Part shown: piece by piece, positions 24,946 to 35,082 of the stretch
How the letters are laid out: each line of letters begins with the position of its first letter
Numbering within the stretch: the first letter of the stretch is position 1
Assembly: GCF_020320395.1 (NCBI RefSeq)
Contig: NZ_JAEDAH010000009.1
Span: forward strand, 1 to 61,127
Source: Thalassolituus marinus
GTDB taxonomy: Bacteria; Pseudomonadota; Gammaproteobacteria; Pseudomonadales; Oceanobacteraceae
Length of the DNA stretch: 61,127 bases
Direction: 5' to 3'
Translations under genes and position numbers: made by a program
The notes under the pieces: generated by a model
Database searches by the model: none
Seen by the model: only the letters and a program-made list of their open reading frames with translations
Told to the model about the DNA's origin: nothing

Positions 24946-25639
24946 ACTGACCTCCGGCGATCAGTGCGTCTTCGTGCAGCTGACCGTGATCGAGAATCAG
25001 ACGGCGATGGCCGAGGCGTTCCACCAGTGCGATATCGTGGGTGGCAATCAGCACGGTAACGCCCACCTGCTGAAAGCGCATAAACAGATTCATGATTTCG
25101 GCCGACAGCTCCGGATCGAGGTTACCGGTCGGTTCATCCGCCAGCAGCAGCGGTGGTTTATTAACAACGGCACGGGCGATGCCCACACGTTGTTGTTCAC
25201 CACCGGAGAGTTCAATCGGATTGCGTTTTTCCATACCCAGCAGGCCGACTGAGTCGAGCGCAGCACGCACCCGGCGGCCAGCTTCCGCCGGGGTGTAACC
25301 GGCAATCTGTAAAGGCAGGGCAATATTGTCGTAGACGCTGCGGTCAAACAGCAGTTGGTGATTCTGAAACACCACACCGATTTTGCGGCGCAGGTAAGGC
25401 ACCTGACCGGCGCGCAGCTTGCCGAGGTTAAGACCATCGACAAACACCTGACCACGGCTCGGGTGTTCCATCTGCATCATCAGTTTCAGCAGGGTACTTT
25501 TTCCGGCACCACTGTGTCCGGTGAGAAAGGCAAATTCACCGCGATCAAGTTCAAAGCTGACGCCGCTCAGTGCTTCCTTGCCGCCCGGGTAGCGCTTGCT
25601 GACCCGGTCAAACCGTACCATGGGGTTGCCTGTACTCAT
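24938..25639 (-). CDS. ftsE: Cell division ATP-binding protein FtsE
   Basis: A 233-residue ABC ATPase. Walker [10 protein letters not shown] is at residues 41-49, the signature is [14 protein letters not shown] and Walker B is [13 protein letters not shown]. It lies 48 bp downstream of ftsY in the conserved ftsY-ftsE-ftsX operon. Confidence 0.96.
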   Translation of the reverse strand: MSTGNPMVRFDRVSKRYPGGKEALSGVSFELDRGEFAFLTGHSGAGKSTLLKLMMQMEHPSRGQVFVDGLNLGKLRAGQVPYLRRKIGVVFQNHQLLFDRSVYDNIALPLQIAGYTPAEAGRRVRAALDSVGLLGMEKRNPIELSGGEQQRVGIARAVVNKPPLLLADEPTGNLDPELSAEIMNLFMRFQQVGVTVLIATHDIALVERLGHRRLILDHGQLHEDALIAGGQYV

Positions 25640-25687
25640 GGTGCCCGCTGTCCTCGCTGTTCTTCTTATGCGGCGGTTTATCCGCCG

Positions 25688-26938
25688 TTATTCGGCTTCA
25701 CGCTGAAACAGTGCGCGAGTGAATTCTTCCGCGTTAAATGTTCGCAGATCATCGATGCCTTCGCCGACACCAATGTAACGCACCGGCAGACCAAACTGCT
25801 GCGCCAGCGCGAAAATAATACCGCCCTTGGCGGTGCCATCGAGTTTGGTCAGGGTAAGGCCTGTTACGCCCACCGCCTGCTGGAACTGTTTCGCCTGATT
25901 AATGGCGTTCTGACCGGTACCGGCATCCAGTACCAGCATCACTTCATGCGGTGCACTGTCATCCAGTTTCTTCATGACCCGCACAACCTTTTCCAGTTCC
26001 TGCATCAGGTTGTCTTTGTTGTGCAGTCGGCCAGCCGTATCGGCAATCAGGATGTCAGCCTTACGTGCCTGCGCCGCTTGCAGCGCATCGAACAATACGG
26101 ATGCCGAGTCGGCACCGGTATGCTGCGCAATCACCGGCACATTATTGCGCTCGCCCCATACCTGCAGCTGCTCAACAGCCGCCGCACGGAAGGTATCACC
26201 AGCAGCCAGCATGACACTCTTACCCTGACTCTGAAACTGCTTGGCCAGCTTACCGATGGTGGTGGTTTTACCCACACCATTAATACCAACCATCAGGATC
26301 ACGTACGGCTTGTGGCTGGCATCGATTTCCAGCGGTGCCTGCACGGCATTCAGGGTGTCCTGCAATTCGGAGATCAGCGCTTCGTACAGCGCATCAGAGT
26401 CTTTCAGCTCTTTGCGTGACACACGATCCGTCAGACGCTGCATGATGCTCTGGGTCGCTTCAACGCCCACATCCGCCATGATCAACTGGGTTTCCAGCTC
26501 TTCCAGCAGATCTTCATCAATTTCTTTTTTGCCCAGCAGCAGATTGGCCAGACCATCGGTCAGACCGCTGCGGGTTTTGCTCAGTCCCTGACGAATACGG
26601 GCGAAAAAGCCCGGCTTTTTACTGTCCTGATTATCCAGCGGCTTATCTTTTACCGCAGCCAGCTCAGCACTGAGTGCCGGCGCTTCGCTGGCAACCGCTG
26701 CCTCTTCTGCCACTTCAGGCTGAGGCGTTTCTTCGGCCTCTTCAGCGAGCGCTTGCTCTGGTTCAGGTTCAAGGTCTGCCGCTGGCTCAGCGACCACGGC
26801 AGCTTCAGCAATGGCCACTTCCTCAACGGAGGTGTCTTCAGGGTCAGCAACTTCACTGCTTTGCGCCTGCTCCGCTAGCTGCTCTTCAGCCTCAGCGGTT
26901 TCCTGCGTTTTCTTCTTGCGCTTAAAAAAATCGAACAT
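25688..26938 (-). CDS. ftsY: Signal recognition particle receptor FtsY
   Basis: A 416-residue SRP receptor GTPase. The first 100 residues are a strongly acidic Glu/Ala-rich A domain after the basic start FFKRKKK. The NG domain follows, with G1 GINGVGKTT, DTAGR and TKLDGTAKGG. It docks SRP-ribosome complexes at the SecYEG translocon. It is the first gene of the ftsYEX operon and is divergent from the unknown gene at 27116. Confidence 0.96.
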   Translation of the reverse strand: MFDFFKRKKKTQETAEAEEQLAEQAQSSEVADPEDTSVEEVAIAEAAVVAEPAADLEPEPEQALAEEAEETPQPEVAEEAAVASEAPALSAELAAVKDKPLDNQDSKKPGFFARIRQGLSKTRSGLTDGLANLLLGKKEIDEDLLEELETQLIMADVGVEATQSIMQRLTDRVSRKELKDSDALYEALISELQDTLNAVQAPLEIDASHKPYVILMVGINGVGKTTTIGKLAKQFQSQGKSVMLAAGDTFRAAAVEQLQVWGERNNVPVIAQHTGADSASVLFDALQAAQARKADILIADTAGRLHNKDNLMQELEKVVRVMKKLDDSAPHEVMLVLDAGTGQNAINQAKQFQQAVGVTGLTLTKLDGTAKGGIIFALAQQFGLPVRYIGVGEGIDDLRTFNAEEFTRALFQREAE

Positions 26939-27115
26939 CGGTTACTCAGAAATCCAATCGGGGATAACAACGCACCGGCCGGGAAATGTGAACGCGCTGC
27001 AACGAACTGCAGCAGCCATGGTATTTTCTCTGGCGGTATCCGCCCGCTATCCTACCATCATTCGGCAGGAATCGCGCATGACTGCCTGATCACAGCCACC
27101 GGAGGTGTTTTCACC

Positions 27116-27892
27116 ATGTTGCATGGATTAAGTCGTACCGCGCTGAACATAATTATCATCGTCTGTCTGCTGCTGATCAGCTGGATTCACCTGTCACAGA
27201 AAGATATCGAAAACGAACCACTGGAGCCTCTGCAACTACCGTCACTCAACAGTGGCGAATGGACGTACTGGACAAACAACGAAGGAGTCAGCGTCCTGCT
27301 ACGCGCCGGAGGCAACACCGATGGCGGCTGGCTGTTGCTGCGTGGCCAGCAGAAGAGCCAGCCGTTGTTTCTGCCTGCCAGCAACTGGGCCGATGCTTTA
27401 CGGCCACAACTCGCGTCCTTGCCCGGCAAAGAAGAAGCCGCAGCTGTCGTAATCAGCGGTCCGTGGCCAGTATCCGAGCAGCAGGCGATGGCAGCGCTGG
27501 TGATTCAGCAGCAACAACTGCATGGCGGCAATGGGTCGCGCCAACACTGGGACAGCTGTCTGCGTCAGCACAGCGCAGGTGCTTTGTGGCTGGCCGATCA
27601 GTTGTCATTGCCATGGTACAAACTGGCACAACTAACCCGGAGCCAGGCCGAAACACTCTCGCCGCCGGCCCGTACAGAGTGGGCGGACTGGCGCCTGCAA
27701 CGCAGCCGTGAATTGCGCCGCCAGTGGCAGGATGAACAGGGGCTGATCGACATTCAGGCCGATCTTGCCTACCATCGCCTGCCCGATGGCACCTACCAGG
27801 CACTGTATCAGTCGCTGGCCGATGCCCAGAAAACCGAAGTAACCGAGGCAATGCATTGCCTGCCGTCACAACAGGGTTCCCCGAATGAGTAA
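27116..27892 (+). CDS. Unknown membrane-anchored protein between ftsY and rsmD
   Basis: A 258-residue protein I cannot assign. One N-terminal transmembrane segment (about 9-25) leaves a soluble domain of some 230 residues, presumably periplasmic, rich in Gln, Leu and Trp. In Pseudomonas M16-type peptidases occupy this position, but no HxxEH zinc motif is present here, so it is not an active M16 protease. GGAGG precedes the ATG. It overlaps rsmD by 8 bp, which implies translational coupling. Confidence 0.7.
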   Translation: MLHGLSRTALNIIIIVCLLLISWIHLSQKDIENEPLEPLQLPSLNSGEWTYWTNNEGVSVLLRAGGNTDGGWLLLRGQQKSQPLFLPASNWADALRPQLASLPGKEEAAAVVISGPWPVSEQQAMAALVIQQQQLHGGNGSRQHWDSCLRQHSAGALWLADQLSLPWYKLAQLTRSQAETLSPPARTEWADWRLQRSRELRRQWQDEQGLIDIQADLAYHRLPDGTYQALYQSLADAQKTEVTEAMHCLPSQQGSPNE

Positions 27893-28436
27893 ACATGCCT
27901 CCCACCAGCTGCGTATTATTGGTGGTCAATGGCGTTCACGCCGACTGCGCTTTCCTGCCGTGGATGGCCTGCGCCCGACCCTGGACCGGGTACGTGAAAC
28001 CGTTTTCAACTGGCTGCAGTTTGACGTCGAAGGCGCGCGCATTCTTGATGCCTTTGCCGGCAGCGGGGCACTGGGTTTTGAGGCGCTGTCACGCGGTGCC
28101 AAAGAAGTGATATTTCTGGAAAAGAACGCCAGCGCTGCACTGCAGATAAAGGACAATCTGAAGCTACTGGAAGCACACAATGCCCAGGTATGGGCAGGGG
28201 ATGCACTGCTGTGGATGGAGCAGAACCCGGAGCCTTTTGATCTGGTATTCCTCGATCCGCCTTTTCACAAAGACCTGCTGCAGCCAGCCATCGACAAACT
28301 GGAATTGTTGCCCGGTGCGCTGATTTACATTGAGCACGAAGCCACGCTGAAGCCGCAATTTCCTGCTAACTGGGCGGAAAAGAAAAACAAGACGACCAAG
28401 GAATTCACCTTCCGTCTGTTTCAGGTACTGGCCTGA
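27885..28436 (+). CDS. rsmD: 16S rRNA (guanine966-N2)-methyltransferase RsmD
   Basis: A 183-residue SAM-dependent methyltransferase. The N-terminus HQLRIIGGQWRSRRLRF, motif I DAFAGSGALGFEALSRGA and the catalytic FLDPPF are as in RsmD, which modifies G966 of 16S rRNA. The start overlaps the preceding gene. Confidence 0.94.
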   Translation: MSKHASHQLRIIGGQWRSRRLRFPAVDGLRPTLDRVRETVFNWLQFDVEGARILDAFAGSGALGFEALSRGAKEVIFLEKNASAALQIKDNLKLLEAHNAQVWAGDALLWMEQNPEPFDLVFLDPPFHKDLLQPAIDKLELLPGALIYIEHEATLKPQFPANWAEKKNKTTKEFTFRLFQVLA

Positions 28437-28438
28437 GG

Positions 28439-29512
28439 TCAACCGCCCGGCATCAGTTCGCAGGCGCGCAACGTTGCCTGCCAGGCCTGAATATGACGCT
28501 GATTCGCGGCCAGAAAAGCCGCGCGCGCCTGATGCACCGCCGCCAGCCATTGTGTAAACGCTGGCGGTAACACCGTCCCCTGCATACGTTGCTCAATAAC
28601 CGTCAGACGTTCCAGCAACTGTCGACCCGCACGGTCGGTGCGAGCCAGATAAGGTTGCACCCGCGCAGCATAAATTTTCACAAACACATTATTCAGAATC
28701 TCGGCCTTTGGCGTTCGCCGCCCCATCGGGCACAAAGGCCGTTGCTGCTGGCGCTGCTGTAAAAGCGCGGCAACATCATTAAGAGTTCGGGTCAGCAGCC
28801 ACTGACTGGCTAACCAGCGGCCGGCACTTTCCGACAACAGCAAAGCCTGCAACCGGGCTTCCATAGCACTGGTTGTCGGCCACTGCAGACGTTCAATCGC
28901 CAGACCTTGCGCCAGCGCGTAATCGAGTGCCTCCAGACCATGCTGCAGATGCGCATCATCCGCGTCCTGCCAGTCGAGAGGCGCTGCTGCCGTTGCAGTA
29001 AAAGCCTGCCATTCAAGTCCACTAAACCAGGCGTTCCACCAGTAGTGCATACGTGCGGCCTTCTTACTGGCCAGCGCCTGCGCCAGTTTATCCGCAAGCG
29101 CGGCATCCTGAGCGCGCAGTGTCTGCACGCATTGCGGGCCATAACGCAGAATATCCAGCTCATACGGCAGCGTCTGACTGGCAGCTGCAACTTTCGCCAG
29201 CGAGGTGTTTTTTTCACTGACGGCCGCCGCCATTCGGCATTCAGACAGCGACAGATATTCCAGCAGATTGAGTGCCGAGTCGGGCAAGGGCAGACGGTTA
29301 TGCACCGCGGCAGCGCGGTTTACCCGTGGCGGCGAGGCAGAGGTGGCAGGACTGAGCTCTAACACCCGCGCAACCCGCTGCTGATAATCCTGCAGCTGGT
29401 CGGTCGGGCTCTTTGTGCAGCCGCACAGGAGTGCGGCAAGAAACAGAAAAAGGGCTGCGTCAGCGGCTGGCCAGCCAGGCCGGCCGTGGCATATAGCGAC
29501 GTTGCAGTTCAT
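28439..29512 (-). CDS. DUF3080 family lipoprotein
   Basis: A 357-residue helical protein with a hydrophobic start and the lipobox LLCGC near residue 32. The segment PLCPMGRRTPKAEILNNVF and the long helices around it fit the DUF3080 family, of unknown function. The ATG at 29512 makes the gene overlap the 3' end of the TetR gene by 53 bp and gives an odd n-region; no better in-frame start lies before the signal core, so the start is uncertain. It ends 2 bp from the convergent rsmD stop. Confidence 0.72.
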   Translation of the reverse strand: MNCNVAICHGRPGWPAADAALFLFLAALLCGCTKSPTDQLQDYQQRVARVLELSPATSASPPRVNRAAAVHNRLPLPDSALNLLEYLSLSECRMAAAVSEKNTSLAKVAAASQTLPYELDILRYGPQCVQTLRAQDAALADKLAQALASKKAARMHYWWNAWFSGLEWQAFTATAAAPLDWQDADDAHLQHGLEALDYALAQGLAIERLQWPTTSAMEARLQALLLSESAGRWLASQWLLTRTLNDVAALLQQRQQQRPLCPMGRRTPKAEILNNVFVKIYAARVQPYLARTDRAGRQLLERLTVIEQRMQGTVLPPAFTQWLAAVHQARAAFLAANQRHIQAWQATLRACELMPGG

Positions 29513-30119
29513 TCATCACATCCTGATACTCGGCTGTGAGGTACGGCCGCTCCAGAGCGAACACCTGATAAATACCACCCTGCAGTAATTCCGGCGAGAT
29601 AGCATCCGCTTCGTCATTCAGCAGGTTGCAGCGCAGGAAAGAGAACCAGGAGGTCACCACAATCCAGGTATTCAGCGCCAGTCCGGCAATGTCTTCCTCA
29701 CTGGCAGCAATAATTCCAGCCTTTTCCAGACCGGTAAAAATCGCCTCTACCCGCTGCAGGCAAAGACGAAAAAAATCGCGATAGCGGGCATGCAGTTCGG
29801 CATCCGCCAGCAGCAGGTGCTCCATATCACGGTGCATGAAACGGTAGTCCCACAGCCCATTAAATACACCCTGCAGATAATTCAGCTTATCCAGTGGTTG
29901 CAGCGCACGATCGGTCGGCACCTGCAGAATATTCAGCACCCTTGCCTCATAGCGTTCAAACAGAGCGAAAATAATGCCCTGCTTGTTCTTGAAATGGTAA
30001 TACAGGTTACCTGGCGAAATGCCCAGATGGGCAGCGATGTGATTGGTCGTTACTTTGCGCTCACCCTGCTCATTAAACAGTTGCAGACTGGCGTCTAAAA
30101 TTCGGTCTTTTGTGCTCAT
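29460..30119 (-). CDS. TetR family regulator of the adjacent aldehyde/alcohol operon
   Basis: A 219-residue repressor-type protein. The helix-turn-helix is at about residues 4-50 (RILDASLQLFNEQG ... GISPGNLYYHFKNKQGI). It is divergent from the aldehyde dehydrogenase-GMC operon across 172 bp holding two copies of a 16-bp palindrome, so it very likely represses both itself and the operon until an effector (perhaps a long-chain alcohol, aldehyde or acyl-CoA) binds. The effector is inference. Confidence 0.88.
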   Translation of the reverse strand: MSTKDRILDASLQLFNEQGERKVTTNHIAAHLGISPGNLYYHFKNKQGIIFALFERYEARVLNILQVPTDRALQPLDKLNYLQGVFNGLWDYRFMHRDMEHLLLADAELHARYRDFFRLCLQRVEAIFTGLEKAGIIAASEEDIAGLALNTWIVVTSWFSFLRCNLLNDEADAISPELLQGGIYQVFALERPYLTAEYQDVMNELQRRYMPRPAWLASR

Positions 30120-30186
30120 AGCTGCGCATTATCGCCGGTTGTGGAACAAAGTCATACAGCTGGCCGCAAATGCCACACATCCGTCA

Positions 30187-30214
30187 TTGACCTTGACTCG
30201 AAATCTTTTAGAGT
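30187..30214 (+). promoter_or_regulatory. Candidate promoter of the aldehyde dehydrogenase operon
   Basis: TTGACC (30187-30192) and TAGAGT (30209-30214) are 16 bp apart. The -10 element is the left arm of the first operator, so repressor binding would block polymerase directly. Both boxes are imperfect. Confidence 0.4.
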
Positions 30215-30249
30215 AAACACTCTAGACATAATTAGAATAATTACTCTAA
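30208..30249. promoter_or_regulatory. Tandem TetR-type operator (TAGAnT-n4-ACTCTA twice)
   Basis: TAGAGTAAACACTCTA at 30209-30224 and TAGAATAATTACTCTA at 30233-30248 are two near-perfect 16-bp palindromes with centres 24 bp apart. They lie in an A/T-rich spacer between the divergent TetR gene and the aldehyde dehydrogenase gene, 43 bp before its ATG. Confidence 0.8.
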
Positions 30250-30291
30250 CCCAGATTTTTCCGGATAACACCCCCAGCTGAGGATTCCGAT

Positions 30292-31734
30292 ATGGTCGCT
30301 ACCGTAACCAGCATTCACGCTCCTGATCAGGAGCTGGCGCGCATGACATCCCTGTTCCAGCAACAGCAGCAGGCGTTTCGCCAGCATCCGATGCTGCAGG
30401 CCAGCGAGCGTATTGCCGATCTTAAACGCCTGAAAGAAGCCGTACTCAGCTATCAGGACGAGCTGGCGACCGCCGTAAATCAGGATTTCAGCTGCCGTTC
30501 GAAAGATGAAACCCAGATCGCCGAGATCATGACTTCCGTACACGGTATCGACTACGCCATCAAACACCTGAAAGGCTGGATGAAACCGTCACGTCGCCAG
30601 GTGAGCATGCTGTTTGCACCGTCCCACAACCATGTGATGTACCAGCCACTGGGCGTGGTCGGCATTATGGTGCCATGGAACTATCCGATTCAGCTGGCGA
30701 TCCTGCCGCTGGCGACGGCACTGTCCGCCGGTAACCGCGCCATGATCAAAATGTCGGAATTCACTCCAGCCACCAACAAAGTGCTGCAGAAAATGCTGGC
30801 CAGTATTTTCAGTGAACAGCAGGTAGCCGTGATCGAAGGTGAAGTGGAAGTTTCGTCAGCCTTTGCCGAACTGCCATGGGACCACCTGGTGTTCACCGGT
30901 TCAACCGCCGTCGGCAAGATCGTGATGGCGGCAGCAGCGAAAAACCTGACACCGGTTACGCTGGAACTGGGCGGTAAGTCACCGGCGATTATTGCTCCGG
31001 GTGCCAACCTCAAAGACGCAGTCGAGCGCATCTGTTTTGGTAAGTCACTGAATGCCGGTCAGACCTGTATTGCACCGGACTACATTCTGCTGCCAGAGGG
31101 CCAGCAACAGGCGTTTATTGATACCTATAAAGCCACCTTCGCACACATGTACCCGAGAGTTCGCGACAATGACGACTACACCGCCGTGGTCAACGAGCGA
31201 CAGTTCCAGCGTCTGCAATCCTGGGTTGCCGATGCGAAAGAGAAAGGTGCCGACATCACGGTGGTAAACCCAGCCAATGAAGACTTCTCCGGCACCCGCA
31301 AAATGCCACTGCACATTGTGCAGAACGGCAGTGCTGACATGAAGGTGATGCAGGAAGAACTGTTCGGCCCGATTCTGCCGGTGGTGCCATACCGTTCGCT
31401 GGACGATGCCATCGACTACGTTAACGATCGCGATCGTCCGCTGGCGCTGTACTTTTTCAGCTACGACAAAGGCCAGCAGAAGAAAATTCTGGAACGCACT
31501 CACGCCGGTGGTGTATCCATTAACGACACCCTGATGCACATCGCCCAGGATGACATGCCATTCGGTGGCGTCGGCCCATCCGGCATGGGTCACTACCACG
31601 GCAAGGAAGGCTTCGTTGCACTGTCTAAAGCCAAAGCGGTACACCGTAAAGGCAAATTCAACAGTGGCCAGTTCATCTACCCGCCATACGGTGGTGCTAT
31701 CCAGTCTCTGATCAAAAAAATCTTCATCCGCTGA
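30292..31734 (+). CDS. NAD(P)-dependent aldehyde dehydrogenase, coniferyl-aldehyde dehydrogenase-like
   Basis: A 480-residue ALDH. The cofactor region includes PWNYPIQLAI and FTGSTAVGK, the general base Glu is in TLELGGKSPAI and the catalytic Cys in NAGQTCIAPDY. The class with this sequence is usually annotated coniferyl aldehyde dehydrogenase, but such enzymes often act on medium- or long-chain aliphatic aldehydes. The C-terminal hydrophobic end (GGAIQSLIKKIFIR) could associate with the membrane. As first gene of the operon with a GMC alcohol oxidoreductase it probably takes the aldehyde to the acid. GAGGA precedes the ATG. Confidence 0.92.
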   Translation: MVATVTSIHAPDQELARMTSLFQQQQQAFRQHPMLQASERIADLKRLKEAVLSYQDELATAVNQDFSCRSKDETQIAEIMTSVHGIDYAIKHLKGWMKPSRRQVSMLFAPSHNHVMYQPLGVVGIMVPWNYPIQLAILPLATALSAGNRAMIKMSEFTPATNKVLQKMLASIFSEQQVAVIEGEVEVSSAFAELPWDHLVFTGSTAVGKIVMAAAAKNLTPVTLELGGKSPAIIAPGANLKDAVERICFGKSLNAGQTCIAPDYILLPEGQQQAFIDTYKATFAHMYPRVRDNDDYTAVVNERQFQRLQSWVADAKEKGADITVVNPANEDFSGTRKMPLHIVQNGSADMKVMQEELFGPILPVVPYRSLDDAIDYVNDRDRPLALYFFSYDKGQQKKILERTHAGGVSINDTLMHIAQDDMPFGGVGPSGMGHYHGKEGFVALSKAKAVHRKGKFNSGQFIYPPYGGAIQSLIKKIFIR

Positions 31735-31742
31735 GACCTGAC

Positions 31743-32282
31743 ATGCTGAAAATAACAACAACAAGACGCGGGTTTATGCAGCTGGGCACCGCCTCAGCTG
31801 CCGCCCTGACTGTGGGTGGATCGCTTGCTGCACTGACCGGTTGCAGCAAAGCACCTGCCGCCAGCGGTTATAAAGTATTGCGCGAAGGCGACGTTCGTTT
31901 CTTCCGTGCCATTGCCCCGGTAGTGCTCGACCAGAGCTATCCGGGAACCCTGGGCGAGCAGGCTCCCGAACGCCTTCTGCACAGCCTTGACCGCCTGATC
32001 GGCACCCTGCAGGACTATGCCCAGAGCCAGCTGCTGATGCTGCTTGATGTCATGCAGGTGGCACCACTGCGCGCCGCTATGGGGGCACCATGGGCCGACT
32101 GGGAAAAGGTGTCCCATGCCGACATTGATGCCTTTATGCAGGACTGGAAAAGCAGCAGTATCCAGCTCAAACGTATGGGCTACGGCTCTCTCTGTAAGCT
32201 GCTGACCATGTGCTGGTACAGCCAGCCTGAAACCTTTGTCACCACCGGCTATCCGGGACCACCGAAGAAAATCCCGGCCTGA
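31743..32282 (+). CDS. Tat-exported small lipoprotein, partner of the GMC oxidoreductase
   Basis: A 179-residue protein with a twin-arginine signal (TTTRRGFMQLG) and a lipobox-like LTGC at residue 34. The mature part (VRFFRAIAPVVLDQSYPG onward) is helical and recalls the small subunit of membrane gluconate or fructose dehydrogenases (gluconate 2-dehydrogenase subunit 3 type), though I cannot confirm homology. It sits 8 bp after the aldehyde dehydrogenase gene and 23 bp before the GMC gene. The role proposed is to carry the folded flavoprotein across the Tat pathway. Confidence 0.75.
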   Translation: MLKITTTRRGFMQLGTASAAALTVGGSLAALTGCSKAPAASGYKVLREGDVRFFRAIAPVVLDQSYPGTLGEQAPERLLHSLDRLIGTLQDYAQSQLLMLLDVMQVAPLRAAMGAPWADWEKVSHADIDAFMQDWKSSSIQLKRMGYGSLCKLLTMCWYSQPETFVTTGYPGPPKKIPA

Positions 32283-32305
32283 GCACCATTACAGAGAGAA
32301 TAAAC

Positions 32306-33949
32306 ATGCAGAATACAGAACAACGTCAGCCTCATGTGCCTGTGGTGGCTGGCATCTCCGACCCGATTCTGGAAGGTATCAGCAACGGCTGGAACGTCCA
32401 TGAGTCGACCGATCTTGCCGATGGCACCCTGCTGGAAGCCGATGTCATTATTATTGGCACCGGCGCCGGCGGCGGCACCTCCGCTGAAATCCTGTCGAAA
32501 GCCGGTTTTCGCGTACTGATGCTGGAAGAAGGCCCGCTGAAAAGCACCAATGACTTCCGCATGGATGAGCGCGAAGCATACCGCGACCTGTATCAGGAAA
32601 GTGCAGGCCGCATGAGTAAGGACGGCGCCATGTCGATCCTGCAGGGCCGCTGCGTGGGTGGAACCACGGTGATTAACTGGACGTCCAGTTTCCGTACACC
32701 GGAACCAACCCTGAATTACTGGGCGGATGAATTCAAGGTCGCGGGCTTCAGTAAAGATGACATGGCCCCCTGGTTCGAACGCATGGAAGAGCGCCTTAAC
32801 GTGGCTCCGTGGCAGGTGCAGCCAAACGAAAACAACTCCGTTCTGGCGCGTGGTGCGACCAAGCTGGGTATCGACTGGCACCAGATTCCGCGCAACGTAG
32901 CAGGCTGCTGGAACCTGGGCTTCTGCGGTACCGGTTGTCCGACCAACGCCAAGCAATCGATGCTGGTTACCACTATTCCGGAAGCGTTGAACAACCAGTC
33001 GCAACTGGTTTACAGCGCCCGTGCTGAACGCCTGATTTTTGAAGGCAGTAAAGTCGCAGGGGTCGAAATCACGGCGCTGGATAAAGACTATCAGCCAAGT
33101 GGTAAAATGCTGCTGGCGCGTGCCCCGCATGTCGTCATGGCCTGCGGCGCCATTAACGGTCCGGCATTACTGTTACGCTCCGGTGCACCCGACCCGCAGA
33201 AGCGTATCGGTAAGCGTACCTTCTTCCACCCGACCACCTTCTGCTTCGCCGAATTTGATCAGTTGATTGACCCCTATTACGGCGCGCCACAGTCCATCTA
33301 CTCCGACCATTTTCAGTGGCTGGAAGTGAGTGGTAAGGCTGGCTATAAACTCGAAGTACCGCCACTGCATCCGGGGCTGACCTCCGTGCTGCTAATGGGT
33401 CATGGCCATAAGAACTTCGCCGATATGGAAAAACTGCCAAACCTGCACGCCATGATCGCGTTACTGCGTGATGGTTTTCACCCGCAGAGTGAAGGCGGCA
33501 GCATTGAGCTTGCTGGCGACGGCACGCCGATTGTCGATTACGAAATCAACGATTACCTGTGGGATGGTGTGCGCCGCTCATGGCTGACCATGGCAGAAAT
33601 TCAGTTTGCCGCCGGTGCCAAAGCGGTTCGTCCTTCGCATGTGGATGCACCCTGGTATCACAGCTGGGAAGAAGCGCAGAAAGGCATTAATGCGCTGGAG
33701 TTCCGCTCCAATGCCTTTACCGCAGGTTCTGCTCACTGCATGGGGGGTCTGGCGATGGGTGAAGACAAGAACAAGTGCATGGTCGACAGTGACGGTAAAT
33801 ATCACTACCTAGACAACCTGTACGTGTTTGATGGCTCAGCCTTCCCGACCAGTATTGGTGCCAATCCGCAACTTTCGATCTACGGCATGGCCTGCAAACA
33901 GGCTAATGCACTGGTGGAAAAACTCAGAAGCGCTCAGGGCAAAGCCTGA
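32306..33949 (+). CDS. GMC family FAD-dependent alcohol oxidoreductase
   Basis: A 547-residue flavoprotein. The ADP-binding motif VIIIGTGAGGGTSAEIL lies near residues 49-65 and is followed by EEG; the GMC signature GGTTVINW comes next. The C-terminal active-site region contains AHCMGGLAMG and SIGANPQLSIYGMA. There is no signal peptide of its own. GMC enzymes oxidise primary alcohols or sugars; here the neighbouring ALDH suggests an alcohol-aldehyde-acid path, plausibly for fatty alcohols. A strong terminator closes the operon. Confidence 0.92.
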   Translation: MQNTEQRQPHVPVVAGISDPILEGISNGWNVHESTDLADGTLLEADVIIIGTGAGGGTSAEILSKAGFRVLMLEEGPLKSTNDFRMDEREAYRDLYQESAGRMSKDGAMSILQGRCVGGTTVINWTSSFRTPEPTLNYWADEFKVAGFSKDDMAPWFERMEERLNVAPWQVQPNENNSVLARGATKLGIDWHQIPRNVAGCWNLGFCGTGCPTNAKQSMLVTTIPEALNNQSQLVYSARAERLIFEGSKVAGVEITALDKDYQPSGKMLLARAPHVVMACGAINGPALLLRSGAPDPQKRIGKRTFFHPTTFCFAEFDQLIDPYYGAPQSIYSDHFQWLEVSGKAGYKLEVPPLHPGLTSVLLMGHGHKNFADMEKLPNLHAMIALLRDGFHPQSEGGSIELAGDGTPIVDYEINDYLWDGVRRSWLTMAEIQFAAGAKAVRPSHVDAPWYHSWEEAQKGINALEFRSNAFTAGSAHCMGGLAMGEDKNKCMVDSDGKYHYLDNLYVFDGSAFPTSIGANPQLSIYGMACKQANALVEKLRSAQGKA

Positions 33950-33966
33950 TCCCTCGCACTGAGCAG

Positions 33967-33996
33967 AACAGGCGGGGTTCTCCCGCCTGTTTTATA
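33967..33996 (+). terminator. Terminator of the ALDH-Tat-GMC operon
   Basis: AACAGGCGGG and CCCGCCTGTT form a 10-bp stem around a short loop, followed by TTTAT, 18 bases after the GMC stop. Confidence 0.88.
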
Positions 33997-34756
<760 letters not shown>

Positions 34757-34774
34757 CGTCCCTGACGGAGGTAA

Positions 34775-35035
<261 letters not shown>

Positions 35036-35082
35036 TGCCGGTTTCGCAGGCGGTTGCACCTGAGAGAGCACTGCCACACACT

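Noticed and set aside
25355-26419. 354-codon open frame on the plus strand
   Set aside because: Antisense to ftsY and ftsE; no start signal or domain.
27116-27892. M16 peptidase assignment by position
   Set aside because: No HxxEH motif and the protein is too short; only position suggested it.
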